Shown: piece by piece, positions 32,101 through 43,898 of the stretch
How positions within the stretch are numbered: the stretch's first letter is position 1
How the letters are laid out: every line of letters begins with the position of its first letter
Assembly (NCBI GenBank): GCA_036346375.1
Contig: CM070500.1
Coordinates: 80,022,437 to 80,086,436, forward strand
Length of the DNA stretch: 64,000 nt
DNA from: Guadua angustifolia
Taxonomy: Eukaryota > Streptophyta > Magnoliopsida > Poales > Poaceae
Reading direction: 5' to 3'
Translations under genes and position numbers: made by a program
Notes under the pieces: generated by a model
What the model saw: only the letters and a program-made list of their open reading frames with translations
The model's database searches: none
Told to the model about the DNA's origin: nothing

Positions 32101-35100
32101 ATTGGGGAGAGGAAACCTTTCCCCCCTAGGCCCCCCAAATTTGGGCCCTTTGGGGCCCCCATTTTAAGGGGGAAACCGGGGCCCCCGCCAACCCCCTTCC
32201 TTTTTCCCCCGCCGAGGGGTTTTGGGTCCCGCCTAAAGGGGGTGGGGGCCGGGGTTTTTACCCCGGGGGCACCTTTGCCGAGACCTGGGGAAGGGCCCAA
32301 GCCTTTTAAAGGGGGTTTTAAACCCGCCCCCCGCCTCCTCTTCCGGCCCCGGGGTTGGGCCTTTAAAGGGCCACAACGGGTTTCGGGGCCCCCTTCCCCC
32401 GCCCGGGCGGGAGCAGGGAAAAAGGGGTGCCCTTTTTTACGGGTAGAAATCCCGAAAGGGGCCCTTTCCCGGAATTTCGGAAAATAACTTTAAATTCCCC
32501 ATTTGAAGTTGCCCAAAAAAGGGAGGCCGATCCTGGGGCCCCACCCGGTGTTCAAAAATTTTGTTGGTGGTTTTAAGGAAGGGCCCAAAAAATATTTAAA
32601 TTTTGCACCCCGGCCAAGAAAAAAGGGTTTCGGGTTTCCGGGTTTAAAAAAGGGGGCCCAAAAGGCGGTTTTTTAAAAAATGAAAAAGGGAATTAAAATT
32701 GGGGGCGGAAAGGGCCCGTGGGTCGACGGCCCGGGGCTTTTTTCCCCGGGGGGGCCCTTTGGGTGGGTGAAAAACCCGCCCCCAAAAAGGCCCCCCAAAA
32801 GGGGGTTGCAAAATTGGCCTTTTGCAAATTTTTTTAGAAAATATAAAATTTATTTAAAAAGGGAATTTGGGTCCTCCATTTCCCTTTTAAAAAAAGGGGG
32901 TCCCAAAGGGGCCCTTTTGGGTTTCCCCAAAAACCCCTGTTTTAAACCCCGGGTTTTAAAAAGGGGGGAAATTTTTCCCCCCATTTTGGGTGGGAATTTT
33001 GGGGAAACCCACGCCCCAGGGCCCACGGGGGTTTTGCCCCCGGGGTTTTAAAAGGGGCCCCAAAACGGGGAAATCCCCCCCCCCGGGGCCCCCCCCTTCC
33101 CCCCATGGGGGGAACCCACCCTTTCGCCCCCCCGCCCGGGGGAAGGCCACTTTTCCCCCCAACCCGCCAAGGGCCCGGGATCCCATTGCCCTTTTGGGGG
33201 TTTCCCCAAGGTTGGTAACCCCTTTCCAAACCCAAAACCCCATTTAGGGCCCTTTTTTGGGTAAGGTTGAATTTTTTATTTGGGGATAAGCCCGGGGTTC
33301 CCCCTTTAAAAAGGCCCCAAAGGGAACCCTTTAAAGGGACTTTTTTCCCTTTTTTTTTCCCTGCCCCCCACTTTTCGGGTCCCCCAAAACCCCCAAACCC
33401 CTTCCCCACTTTCGCCCGGAATTTTCGGGGGAAGGGAACCCCCCTTTTTTTTCCCGTGGAAATGGGGAGGTAGTCCCGCCACTTGCCCCGAGAGGGACAA
33501 AATTTGGACAAACCCGGGTCGTCCCGGCCTTTTCCCGGGTTTTTGGGGCCTTTTGCCCCCGAAGGGGTCCCAAAATTTCCCCGGGCAAACCCGTTAATTG
33601 GGGGCCCCAAATGGACCGAGGGTAAAATGGGGTTCCCTTCGGGGTTGGGGCCTTTTTCAAGCCCAGGGAAAAGCAAAAGTTTAAAAATAAAGGGGGCCCC
33701 CGCCAAATTCCCCTTTAGCAGGGAAATTTTAAAAACCCGGGCCCGGGACGGGAGGGGGGGGCCCCAAAGATTTTAAACCCCCAAATCTTTAATAAGGGGG
33801 CCCCCGGGAAGGGGGCCAAAAGGGGGGACTGGCCACAAATGGGTTAAGCGGGGATTGATGCCCCGGATTACCCCGTTTAAAAGGGGGCCCCCCCGGGCCC
33901 CCGAGTGGGGACAACCCTTTAAAAACCCCAGGCCCCAACCCCCCGCCCAATTTTAAATTTTTGGGAATTTTCCCCAAAGGGCCCCCTCCAAAGGGTTTGG
34001 GCCCCTTAAACCACGGGGAGACCTAAAACCCCAAGGGTTTCCAGGCCCTTCCAAGAGGGGGCCCCGGGTCCCCTTTCATTTCCCCGGGAAATTTGGGCCA
34101 AGCCAAAAAGGGGGGTTTCCCCGGGGAACCGTTCCGGGAAAAAAAACCGGGGCCCAAAACAACCCCAAACCCCTTATCCCCCGGGGTTTCCCAGCCCTTT
34201 TAAGGGCCCCTTTTCCCCCCGGGGGGTGGTTTCCGGAGGACCCGGGGTCCCACCCCGGGCCATGTTCCCGCCCCGGGCCCCGATCTTTGTGCCACCATTT
34301 CCTTTCCTTTCCCCCCCTCCCCTACAAAAAATTTTAAAAAATCCAAGGGCCCCCACCTTTCCCATAAACGGGAAATGGGGAAAATTTTGCACCCAAAGGC
34401 CCCCCTTTTTTTTTTGGGGGCCAAAATTTTGAGGGGTTAATTTTCCCATCCCAAATTTTCCGCGAGGGTTATGCCCACCGGCCCTCCTGGGTGCCAAAGA
34501 CTGGTGGCCGCTTTCAGAAAAAAGGGGGATGGGGGGCCCCCTTTCGCAGGGGCGATTTTGGAGTTTCCTTTCCAACCCGGGCACCAAAGGGGGCCCCTTC
34601 AAAGGGCTTAGGGGGAATAAAGAAACCCGAAAGGGAACCTTTTGATGTTTTTCTTCCCCCCCTTATGCCCGGGGTTTTTTGGGAATTGGGAGGCCCGGGC
34701 CCGTAACCCCCTGGGGCCCAAGGGTTTAATTGGTTAGGGGGTTTTCCCATTGGTCCCACCCCTTTTTCCGGGCGGGAAAACCCCCTTGCCATGCCCACCC
34801 GGGGTTCCCCACCCCCCCAGGGAAAGGTAAAACCCCCGGGGCCCCCACCCGAGGGGGCCCCGGCCAGGGGGCAAGCCAAAACCCCTAGGGGGTTTTAAAA
34901 ACCCCGGGTCCCGGGGCCCCCGGCCCCGAAAGAGTTCCCACCCACTCCCTGGCCCGGAAACCCCCCGGGGCCCCAAATGGCCCCTTTTCCCTTGGGTTTA
35001 AGGGGGCGGGCCGGGTTTGGGCCCCCCCGAGGGTTTGGGGCGGGTCTTCGTCCTCCCCGGCCCGGGCCGGGAAACCCACGGGCCGGGGAACCGCAGGACC

Positions 35101-37055
35101 CGGGGGCCCCCCCCTTTGCAAACCCAAACCCCCGACCCCGCCCAGGTTTAGGGGAAAAACCCCCCCAAAAGGGGGGGGCCCCCAGCAAACCCCGCAACAA
35201 ATTTTTTAAATTGAAAACCCCAAGAAGGAGGGGAAACGAGGCGGGCCAAAAAACCCCCGGGAATTTCCCGGCCGGGGCCGGAGGCCCCCATTTAAGGGGA
35301 AGGGGAAGCCGGCGGGAAACCCGGAACTTTTTGATAACGCCAAAGGCGGGTTTCCCGCCCCCGGGGACTTCCCGGGCGGGTCCCGGGGAGAAGGGCCCCA
35401 CCCGAAGGGCGAGGGGGGCCCGCCCCGGGGGTCGGCCCCGACTTTGGGGCCTTGTTTCCCAGAACCTTGTTTCCCTTTTTCCAAACCCCCCGGGCCGGGC
35501 CAACCCAAAGGGCCCTTTTCTTAAGCCCGAAACCCGGGGGGGGCGGGTGGGGCCCACCCAAAGAGGCCCGGGAAGGGGTTTCCGGGGGCAGCGGGGCCAG
35601 GGGCGGGCAAGGCCCCCGGGGGAACCCGGCCCTTTTGGGGGGTTCTTTTGACCCCCAAACCAAATTTTAGGTTTTAAAACCCCGGGCAGTTCATTGCCCC
35701 CAAAAGGGGGGAAATTTTAAACCCCTTTTTTGGCCCATCCCCCTTTCCCCTAGGCCCAAAAGCAAATTTTTTCCCGAAATTAAAATTCCTTTAATTGGAA
35801 AGGCCCAAATTTTTCCCGGCTTTGGTTTTAAAAAAAAGTTTGGGTTTAAAAGGGCCCACAAACTTTTCCCGGGGCCCCCCTCAACCTTTTGGCCCCAAAA
35901 CCCGCGGGGCCAAGGGGGGGAAGGGGGAACCCTGACCCGAAAAGGGGGCCTTTTAACCCGGGAAGAGTAGGCCTTAAACGGCCCTTGGGGCCAAACCCCC
36001 CTTTCGGACAAAATCTTTTCCAAAAAGGGCCAAAATTGGCCGTAAAAAGGGTTTCCGGGAATAAAATTTTTCCCCCCAAGGGGTCAATTTTTTAAAATAG
36101 GGAAAAATTTTTAAAAAATTCTTCCAAGCCAATGGGAAAAGCTCAGGGGAAAAAAGGGGGCGCGGCCCACTTCTAAAGCCCGGGGGGCCAAATTTCCCCG
36201 GGGCCCCCCGGGTCAGGGAAAGGCCCCGGGGCCCGGGTGTTTAGGGCCCGGGGGGGGGCCCCGCCTTCGCCACCCGGGCTTTTGGGGGTTTTAAAAAGAG
36301 AACCCCGCAGTACCAAAAAACCATTTTAAAGTCGTTTTTAGAATTTAGGGAGGGTTCCCGGGAAAGGTTGTCCCAAACCCCCAAATTTTGGGGCAAAAAG
36401 GGTTTGGTTGGGGTTTGGGTTGCCCAAAACCAAAACTTGAAACCCAAATGTTTTGCTTTTATTTAAACTTTCCTGTTTCTTTTTTTCCCCCCCCCCGTTC
36501 CCGGGAAAAGGAGGAAAATTTTGCAGAATTAAACCCCCAAAAGAAAGGGAATTTTGGGGGCCTTTAAAATTTTTAAAAAGGGAACCCCTCTCAAACCACC
36601 CTTTTTGTAATGTCGGGGAAAGCCCCCCCTTTCGCGTCCCAAGGGGAAAGGGTTGCTCCCCGAGCCCCCGGCCAACCCCCCGGGTAAACGAACCCCGGCC
36701 TCCCCCGGTTTGGGCCAACCCTTGGGGAGCTTGGGATTTCGAAGACCTGGCCAAACCCCAAACCCCGGGGCGGGTTTAGGGCCCCTTATTTTGGGGCCAA
36801 GGGGGGCCCCCCCCTGCCCTCTCCCCCTTTTCCGCCTTGGGCAAAACCCCTTTTTAAGCTTTCCCGGTAATTTCCCCAAACCCCCAAACCCGGGGTTCCC
36901 CTTTTTTGTTTTAAAAAACCCAATGGGTCTTTCCCCCAGGGCCGGTTTAAGCCCCGGGTTCCCTTTTCCCCGACAGGGCCTGAGACCCCCAGGGTTTCGG
37001 CCCACGGGAAAACTTTGGGCTTCCCCCCAATTTTTAGCCCCTTTACCCGGAAAAT
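29100..37055. other. Second distorted block: unit 6, probably bad consensus
   Basis: The texture is as in 6441-13290, milder at first (29100-30650), then extreme. Unit landmarks persist in order: a GACCTTATTTAATGCC-like word near 29180, an antisense-ORF core near 29480-29590, a T-tract followed by a CAAAATTG-like word at 31030-31065, and RNase H at about 36990-37060, where normal sequence resumes (CCTAACCTTCGCCAAGTAGG). The numerous long open frames rich in Gly, Pro, Lys and Arg on both strands are not genes. At about 8 kb for one unit it is longer than the clean copies, consistent with inserted homopolymer bases. Confidence 0.78.
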
Positions 37056-37420
37056 TTTTCCCCATTTTCCTAACCTTCGCCAAGTAGGCGACCATGGTAG
37101 GATCAGAGCATTGAAATTCCTTCCGCCTTGATTGATGACCAGCAGGGAGTTGCCTTTAACTTGGAGGCGCTGGATGCCTAACGCCAAGGCGACGCGCAGC
37201 CCTGCTAGCAGGCCCTCGTACTCAGCAATATTGTTGGTGGCCTTAAAGTCGAGGGCAACCACATACTAGAGGATGTCACCGGTCGGAGAGACCAGGACCA
37301 CCCTATCCCCGCACCTTCAAGCCTGAAGGAACCGTCGAAGAACAAGGTCCAAGGGGAAGGCGCGGGTGCTTCTTTAGCTTCAGGAGTGGCGGGAGTCCAC
37401 TCGACAACGAACTCCGCCAA
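36990..37420 (-). pseudogene. Gypsy RNase H domain
   Basis: The minus strand gives WTLFFDGSFRLEGAGIG (start of the domain with the first catalytic Asp, in DGS). After a frame change VALDFKATNNIAEYEGLLAG and LRVALALGIQRLQVKGNS follow. This is the plant RVT_3-type RNase H (PF13456), with the catalytic Glu in AEYE. At least one frameshift (near 37250) splits it. Below about 37060 the sequence enters the distorted block and the last catalytic residues are lost. It lies directly downstream of RT, as expected. Confidence 0.82.
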
Positions 37421-37689
37421 CTTCTAGCTCTTGATGGCGGTGCGGTGTACAAATTTGAGACAGAATTCCCCCAGCTCCACCGACCATTTGGCGATGCGCC
37501 TTCGCTTTCGACAGAAGGATTTCTTGGGGTAGGCAGTGACCACGCGGACTCTCGCCTTGAAAGTAGTGCCGCAGCCTTCCTCGACGCCACCAGACGCCAG
37601 ACAAGATCTTCGCTACCGCGGTATCTCGTCTCGCCGTGTAGCACTTTATCGACGTAGTAGACCGCTCGATGCCTTCCTCTCTCGCCACT

Positions 37690-38677
37690 CAAGATCGGCT
37701 CACCACTGCCGGGGTAGCAATGATGTACAGGAGCAATGGTTCACCAGGCTGAGGGGCGACCATTACTAGTGGGGAGAGGTACTGCTTCAAGTCTTCAAAT
37801 GCTTGTTGAGCCTCCTTAGTCCACTCGAAGTGGTTCGTTTTCTTCAAGAGTTCGAAAGGGCAGGCTTCTCTCTCCACCAGCAATAAATCGCTCGAGGAGG
37901 CCAGCGACCGCCAGCATCGCACCGCTGAGTTTAAGGCGGCCTCATGTGTTCGATGGCCGCTATCTTGTTAGGATTGACCTCGATGCCCCGCCTGGACACA
38001 AGGAACCCTAGTGGCTTTCCGGAGGGTACGCCAACACACACTTCTGGTTGAGCTTCAAGCAATTCTTCCGGAGGTTGGCAAAGGTTTCTCCGTGTCTTCG
38101 ATCGATTCTTCGGTTTTTTCACTTTCACGACCTGGTCATCGACGTACACCCCAAGGTTGCGCCCTATCTGTGGACGGAAAGTGAAATGCATGGCACGTTG
38201 GTAAGTAGAACCATCATTTTTTAACCCAAAAGCCATTCTGATATAACAATAAATGCCCATGGGTGTTACAAAAGTAGTTTTGTCTTCGTCTTTTGCAACC
38301 ATGCTAATCTGATGGTACCCAGAGTACGCATCCAGAAAGTATAGTAGCTCACATCCCACCGTGGAGTTGACGATGAGATCGACGTGCGACAGGGGGTAAG
38401 GGTCCTTCGGGTAGGCCTTGTTGAGGTCGGTGAAATCGACACACATTCGCCACCTCCCGTTGGACTTCTTGACGAGCACAGGGTTGGCAAGCCACTCAGG
38501 ATGAGAGACCTCCTGATGATCCCCCGACGCAGCAGCTTCTCTACCTCCTCCCGAATGGCGCCTTGACGCCTTGCTTGGCGCGGACCTTGGCAAACCGGCG
38601 ACTCGGGAGCGTAGATACCGGTGCTCGATCACCTCCACTGGGACCCTAGTCATATCGAACGGTTGCCAAAGTAACAC
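37690..38677 (-). pseudogene. Gypsy reverse transcriptase
   Basis: A 248-codon frame contains WLANPVLVKKSNGRWRMCVD, FTDLNKAYPKDPYPL, FLDAYSGYHQI, FGLKNDGSTYQRAM and the catalytic YVDD box as GVYVDDQVVKVKK. These are RVT_1 motifs of gypsy elements. The usual aliphatic residue after YVDD is replaced by Gln. A second frame, 37689-37930, carries LKKTNHFEWTKEAQQAFEDL and VAPQPGEPLLLYI, the tether to RNase H (PF17919). The two are separated by a frame change near 37930. The N-terminal start is arbitrary, since this is part of a polyprotein. Of the minus-strand pol domains it is the best preserved. Confidence 0.88.
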
Positions 38678-38809
38678 GCGGAATTAGACCGAGGATGGTG
38701 ACGAGCGCGTTTTCCTATTTGGCGCTAAGGTCAAGGCCAATGAAGACGGAGCTTTGCTCGCCAAGACTGTGGAGACCACTTTTACTTCACCGGCCGAGCC
38801 AGCGGCGCG

Positions 38810-39150
38810 GTCTCAGGCTCGAGGGGCTCCCAGAAAGGCGGCATTAGCCGGCTTTGCACATGTGACACCGCCGTGTCTAGTGCTTGCTTTGGCAACAAGC
38901 AAAGCCTCTCGACCGCCCACCCAGACGGCTATGGGGCCACTAGGCCCTGGCATCTTCACCACCATGTATCCATAGTGGGTTGCCGCCATAAACTTGGCCA
39001 AAGCGGGTCGGCCGAGTATGGCATTGTACGGGAGGTCGAAATCGGCGACTTCGGTTGACCACCAGACGGAAGTTGCTTTCTCCCCGAAGGTGACGGAAGG
39101 CGACTTGGCCCAGGGGATCATGCGGCACTTCGGCTACAAGAGAAAGGCAG
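38810..39150 (-). pseudogene. Gypsy protease region
   Basis: The minus-strand frame reads PSVTFGEKA, then VADFDLPYNAILGRPALAKF and ATHYGYMVVKMPGPSG. This is the conserved C-terminal half of plant gypsy aspartic proteases (the AILGRP-L block after the active-site loop). The active-site Asp-Ser/Gly triad expected some 80 residues upstream could not be identified with confidence in the broken sequence at about 39150-39450. It lies between gag and RT, as expected. Confidence 0.72.
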
Positions 39151-39519
39151 GCTCGACAGCCCCGGTTTGGCACTGAGATCCTGCACGCTTCAAAGGAGGA
39201 GGTTGAGGGAGCTCTTCATCCATCAAGACCGCCTGAAGCTTCACGCTCCGGATCGAGGGAAGCCACGATCGAAGGTGACCTATGTCGGCGGTGTTTTAGG
39301 TGGTCACCGATCAAGGTGATCGGCTCCTCCGACCACTTCAAAGATCCGACACGCCAACTCGACGCCAGAAGCGCGGACTCCTCCTCAATCGCTATAGAAA
39401 GCGCGCAGGTAGGTGGATGAACCACCGTGAATGTACGCCATAGCTCGATCCGCTTGGCCGGAAGGCTAGCGAGGCAGGTCTTCGCCTTGGTCGCCGCCGC
39501 GGGCGGCGCTCCTTGAGCC

Positions 39520-40960
39520 GCCGCTCAACCATCTCGCTCACGACCCGCAATCATCCGTGCCATGAGAGTTGGTCCGTGGATTGGGCGTATGGGCTCGCCT
39601 CCTTTTCCTCGCGGCGGTCGCCTCTCGACCGCGGGCGGTCGCCACGCTGCCTCGGCGGTCATCCGCCGCAATGTCATCCCATTGTATTCACGGCGGTCGC
39701 GCTTTGCGGCGGATGCCTTCAAGCTCAAGGCCGGCCGTCGAGACCCGCTGGTCTCGGTGCGCCTCGCTCGCCGCGTCCTCCTTGCATGGCCGGGCCCTCG
39801 AAGTCCCAACTGCCCCCGCCAGGTTCTCGCGTGGCGCCAGATGCCGCCCTCGAGCTCTCCGCCACAAGACTTGTGCGCTTAGGAGAAGAGCTTGAGGTGG
39901 TGGCGATGTCGCGGGTCGCCATCTTTTCCTACATCTTGCGGTCGTGAACGCCTCTTCAAAAGGCGATGATGACCGACTACACCGAAATCCAGGGAATCGT
40001 GTTGCGGCAATGGCAAAATCGCCGGATGAAGTCACGCAATGACTCCCCTCTTTCCTGCTCGAGGGCATGGAGATCGTCCTCCACGCCTGGCTGTGCGATG
40101 GAGCCTTGAAAGTTTGCGACAAAGAGGCCGCACAACTCCTCCCACGAGTGCACCGATCCTTGTGGGAGGTTCAACAGCCAAGACCGGGTGGACCCCGTCA
40201 AGGCCGTCGGGAGGTAGTTGGCCATGGCCTTTCTAGACCCGGCCAGGTGCACGCACTACCAGTAGTGTAGATCCGCAGAACTCCTCTGGTTGGTGGTGCC
40301 GCCATACTTCTCGATGGAGGTGGCGAACCTTTCGCCACACCACATGGCGCAGCCTGCCGAAAATGCCCGCATCCGACGCCGTGGGGATCTCGCCGCCCGC
40401 CAGCTCCGCCCGAAACCGTGCTAGAGGGCGGATCGCGACTTCAAAGAGTCGGCGAGCGACTCCTCGCTCAAGGTGAGAGCCGCGAGGAACTCTCACCCTC
40501 AGGCTATCCGCCCATCACGAGCACGGCGACGCCTGGTGATCACGCAAATCACCGCCCGATACCGTGGCGCCGGAGGTCTAGATGGGCCCTCGGGTCCCAC
40601 GGCGGCTCGCGAGCCGACCTTCTTCTTGCACGCCCTTTCTTTACTCGCCCACTCGCCAAAGCGCCAGTGGCGGCCGGAAGCTTGGGTGCGATCAACATGC
40701 ACCCTTGATCGAGGGGTACCGACAGTCTCAGATCGGTCGGGCATCCCTACGTGGAGCTGAGCCACGTCCATGAGGCCAGCGATATCCCGCAGCAACGGCG
40801 TGGCCGGGGTGTCTCCTGCAAGTTCCATCGGAGGGTGGTCTAGGAGGAGACGGACCACATGCAAGTTCTGGGCCGGAGTGGTGGCCTCCATAGCTAGCCA
40901 GCACCGAACAGGAAGCTTGACCGCTGCCATGGGGGCACCATTGCCCTCTTGTAGAGGCGG
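39520..40960 (-). pseudogene. Gypsy gag
   Basis: The core at 39977-40252 reads KAMANYLPTALTGSTRSWLL, NLPQGSVHSWEELCGLFVAN and RGESLRDFIRRFCHCRNTIP, matching Retrotrans_gag (PF03732) of plant gypsy elements. Upstream, in other frames, are words such as IEKYGGTTN. Downstream, at 39520-39950, are Arg-rich frames where a nucleocapsid is expected, but no intact CCHC knuckle is seen. Frameshifts are frequent. It follows the 5' LTR on the minus strand after about 110 bp. Confidence 0.78.
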
Positions 40961-41073
40961 CGTGAGGCGATCCCTCGTCCGGCGAGAACACCGGGACGTG
41001 TTCTAGGCACTGCTAACCTCCGCCACCTCCGGTCGCTGCGAGTGTGAACCCGCTATCACCAGATGCAAAGTCC

Positions 41074-42161
41074 TTTCGGCGTATTTCGCCTGACAAGATC
41101 CCGTCAATGAACAGAGCTAGCTACTCCCTAGACGGAAGGTATGGTTCGGTAGGAGGCATCTTCATGGCTGGAAACCCTAATGTCTCTCAACGATGGATCC
41201 GGGAATCAGCAAGCTGGTGGACACCATGATTTACCCAGGTTCAGGCCCCTAGAGTGGGTAATAGCCCTACGTCCTGCTGGTTCTTTGTTGAGGAAATGTG
41301 GAAGTGTTTACAGGGGTTCTTTTCTATGTCTGAACTACTCTCAGTTTCGACCCCCCTCCCATGCACCCAAGCGCCCTTATATAGATGAGCCGGCCTGGGC
41401 AGGGGAGAAGATGACGCTATACTTATCTATAGCACATTAATTACAGCCATCATTCCAACTTCCACGTCGACCCACGACTCATTTATTACGCACGCCTCCG
41501 TGTCCTTGTCCTCCAAACCCCATTTAATGTTGATAAGTGGCCTCGCCCGGTCCGCCCGGGACACGACGCCCCTGCGACGGGTTTGGTAAGAGGTGTCAGA
41601 GGGACGTGCCGTCGACGTGTCGATAGCAGAATCCTTCATAATTAATGACCCTGACACAAGGTGCCAGGGGAGGGAAACTTTGAGGTGAAGCTTTGCTCTC
41701 ATTCTTCTGGTTGCCTCCGTGGCCTAACGAGGGGGGCCCAGATGCCCGCCGACTCACCAGGCCGCCTCATAAGCCCGACCGTGCGGGCTGCCGCCGGCGA
41801 AAGGTGGCGTGATCGCCATTGCTCGTCAGGCCATGCGGGCTCGCCGCGGCAGCGGCGTGACCATCCGACGCCACCGTATGGCGCACAGACGTCGCCGCTC
41901 GCGGCGAAAGCGTGATCGCTGGCTGCCCGCCAGGGCTATGCGTCTCTTCTCTGGCGGTGGCGTGATTGCTCACCGCCCACTGGCATCACAGAGACCGCCG
42001 CTTCGCATGAAAAGTGGCGTGATCGCCATTACCGCCAGGGGCCATGCGGGTCCTCGCCCGTGGCAGGCGTGATCGCCGGTGCCGCCAGGCACCAAATCGG
42101 CCAGTCGCTTTTGGGCCTATTATTTCTTCGGAGAGGGTACCGGTGCAAAGTACAATCGACA
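41074..42161 (-). repeat. 5' LTR of the Tat-type gypsy element
   Basis: About 1,088 bp. On the minus strand it starts TGTCGATTGTACTTTGCACC at 42161 and ends GCGAAATACGCCGAAA at 41074, with the final CA mutated to AA. It is homologous over its length to the solo LTR at 2150-3158. The stretch from about 41800 to 42080 holds repeated GGCGTGATCGCC words. The sequence after the LTR (complement of 41041-41073) should hold the primer-binding site. I did not recognise the matching tRNA. Confidence 0.88.
41375..41383 (-). promoter_or_regulatory. TATA box of the gypsy 5' LTR
   Basis: TATATAAGG on the minus strand, in the same relative place as in the solo LTR. It sets the transcription direction as leftward, agreeing with the gag-pol order. 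Confidence 0.65.
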
Positions 42162-43898
42162 ATTATTCTATATTCCATTAGTCAAGATTAATAATCGGTG
42201 ATTCTTGTACAAGTGATGACGTGGTATGGCTACGCAATCTAATCCGATCTAACCATCCCATGTTGATTTTATTATTGACTAACTATAGTAACCAATTTAG
42301 GGTGACAAATAGATCATGGCATACAATTGACAAGGTAGGGTGTAGATCAACAGGTATATTAGCTAACTCCCAATTTAGATTGAAAACATTTGTACACATG
42401 AAATGTTATGCAATATCGTAAAACAAAATAGCAACTTTGTAAACATGGGTGCAACATGATCAAAGCACAACTTGCCTTAGAAAAGCCCTTATTCCTTCTC
42501 TGGACCTTGGCCTTGAGTTGGCGAATCTTCCTCGCATGCGTCGCACAATTTATCATCTACGCGAAACGAAAGAGAAAGACAGATAAATACCAAATCAGAG
42601 AGAAAACAAACTCCAAAAATCAAATAAAATTCACCATTAGATAGATCTCAATTTTACAAATTTTTAGAAATTTGAATCACCTCAATCGGAGTTCGTATGA
42701 GGGAGAACGAGCTCTCGGAAGATTCAAAAATCATAAAAATCTGAAAATTGGAAAATAAAATAATAATCCGAAGTATTTTTATAAAGAAAATTCGTTTTAT
42801 TGCGTCAGCGTGATGTCAGCCCTGGCTCGGCCCAATACAGTGTCGCCACGTGGCCTCGATGCTTGGACTGAGTCCATAGAACCACATTGGTTCACCATGA
42901 ACTCGGTCCACGGTGCTTGGGCTCTGTGTGCCACGTGGCACCACCTGATTGGCTCAGCCAGAGATGTGATCTGGACCCTCCGATGAAATCCGATGGTCGC
43001 GATCTACTCTGACGCTCGGAACACGCGGCTAGTGTGAATCCTCTACGTGTCACGAATCCGATGGCGCGGCCCTAGATCGGATGGCTCTCAAAGCTTCCAA
43101 GTTTGGCGGCACGATGCGGTGGCGTTTCCACCGGTAGTGAAGTAGATGACTAGCGCAACGGCGCCCTAGTGCTTCTTCGACGAGATGATGGCATGGATCC
43201 GGTTCGGCGCAACGCGATGAACTCAGGGCCGGTGTTACTGCGACGGTGGAAGGCTCGACAACGAGTGGATCTATCAAAAACCGCGGCGGCTCCAAGCCGA
43301 TTCGACGAGCGCTGCGCCGCAGATTATGCGGTGCGGCGGCCGCTTAGGAAAAATACGCGGTGAGGAACAGCGAGTCCAGGGCGAGGGTTGCGGGTCCTTT
43401 ATAGGCCTCGGCAGGCGTGCTTCACCTGGACTTCCGTGGTGTGGCCGACCGGGACTCCGAGTCCTCACCGGAGAAGTCGATGGCGTTGAGCGAAAATCCC
43501 AGCCATCCATGTGGCAGGATGGACGGCCCAGATGCGAGTAGCGGAGATTCAATCCGAACCACAGACAAAACGGATGCATCAGATCTATTAGGGTTTCAGT
43601 CTTGAACGCGATCATTAGATGGAAATCCAACGGCTCTGAGCGATCGAGCCAAGACAAATATAGGTTAAGCACAAGATAAAGGCATGGGCTCAAATTTATT
43701 ATCGCTCATTTTATTTTTTTGGCACTTTTCAATTTAATTGAATTCCTAAAAATAGGTTATTTTGTTTTAGGCAATAGTAATACTAGGAAAAATCCAATAA
43801 AATACTCATAAATACTTTGAGATATTTTGAACTTAAATAAAATATCTTTGGTAAAACTTTATATTAATTTTATCTATATATAATTAGTTTTCACAAAA
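42162..43898 (-). repeat. LTR-like region, possibly of a chromovirus-type gypsy element
   Basis: No coding similarity is recognised. Minus-strand reading gives an AT-rich start, a CCTATAAAGG TATA-like motif at about 43400, and then a moderately GC-rich leader. This organisation resembles a long LTR of the Tekay/Del type. Neither end is defined. The gypsy 5' LTR abuts it at 42161, so that element may have inserted here. Family assignment is tentative. Confidence 0.35.

Larger units (their letters stand above)
5190..37440. repeat. Array of about six copies of a chimeric CACTA/5S/gypsy unit
   Basis: Landmarks recur in fixed order: TCGGTGCCCAAAAGAA (5288, 13292, about 19440, 25205), 5S-like sequence (5569, 13508, 19702, 25474), GCAAAGTACATCG (about 5898, 13811, 19965, 25737), GATGGCACCCGAGGGTTCC (6263, 14140, 20264, 26034), the CCGGCCGCTTTTTG region (16123, 22072, about 27790; distorted at about 6655, 10965 and 31030) and an RNase H word ATTGTTGGTGGCCTTAAAG (19151, 24909, 37220). 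Approximate units are 5190-8870, 8870-13270, 13270-19350, 19350-25115, 25115-28960 (truncated) and 28960-37440. Each junction joins gypsy RNase H to a GATCGGAG word of the CACTA-like head. The last copy continues into the rest of the gypsy element. Confidence 0.8.
36990..42161 (-). mobile_element. 5' half of a Tat-lineage Ty3/gypsy retrotransposon
   Basis: Reading the minus strand from 42161: 5' LTR (42161-41074), gag (about 40960-39520), protease region (about 39150-38810), RT (38677-37690) and RNase H (about 37420-36990). From there it enters unit 6, where the distorted integrase, antisense ORF and truncated 3' LTR would lie. This is the standard gypsy order. The antisense ORF beyond integrase places it in the Tat lineage. 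The 3' LTR in all units is truncated and fused to 5S-like sequence, so the target duplication cannot be checked. The five bases right of the 5' LTR are ATTAT. Confidence 0.85.

Noticed and set aside
30600..36800. Dense overlapping GC-rich open frames in both strands, resembling a high-GC bacterial insert
   Set aside because: No ribosome-binding pattern, no codon-position bias and no protein motifs. The same homopolymer texture as 6.4-13.3 kb, and unit 6 landmarks in order.
42782..43300. Possible host-gene exon in the moderately GC-rich stretch
   Set aside because: Frames are short, have no recognisable domain and lie downstream of an LTR-like TATA on the minus strand. An LTR leader explains it better.
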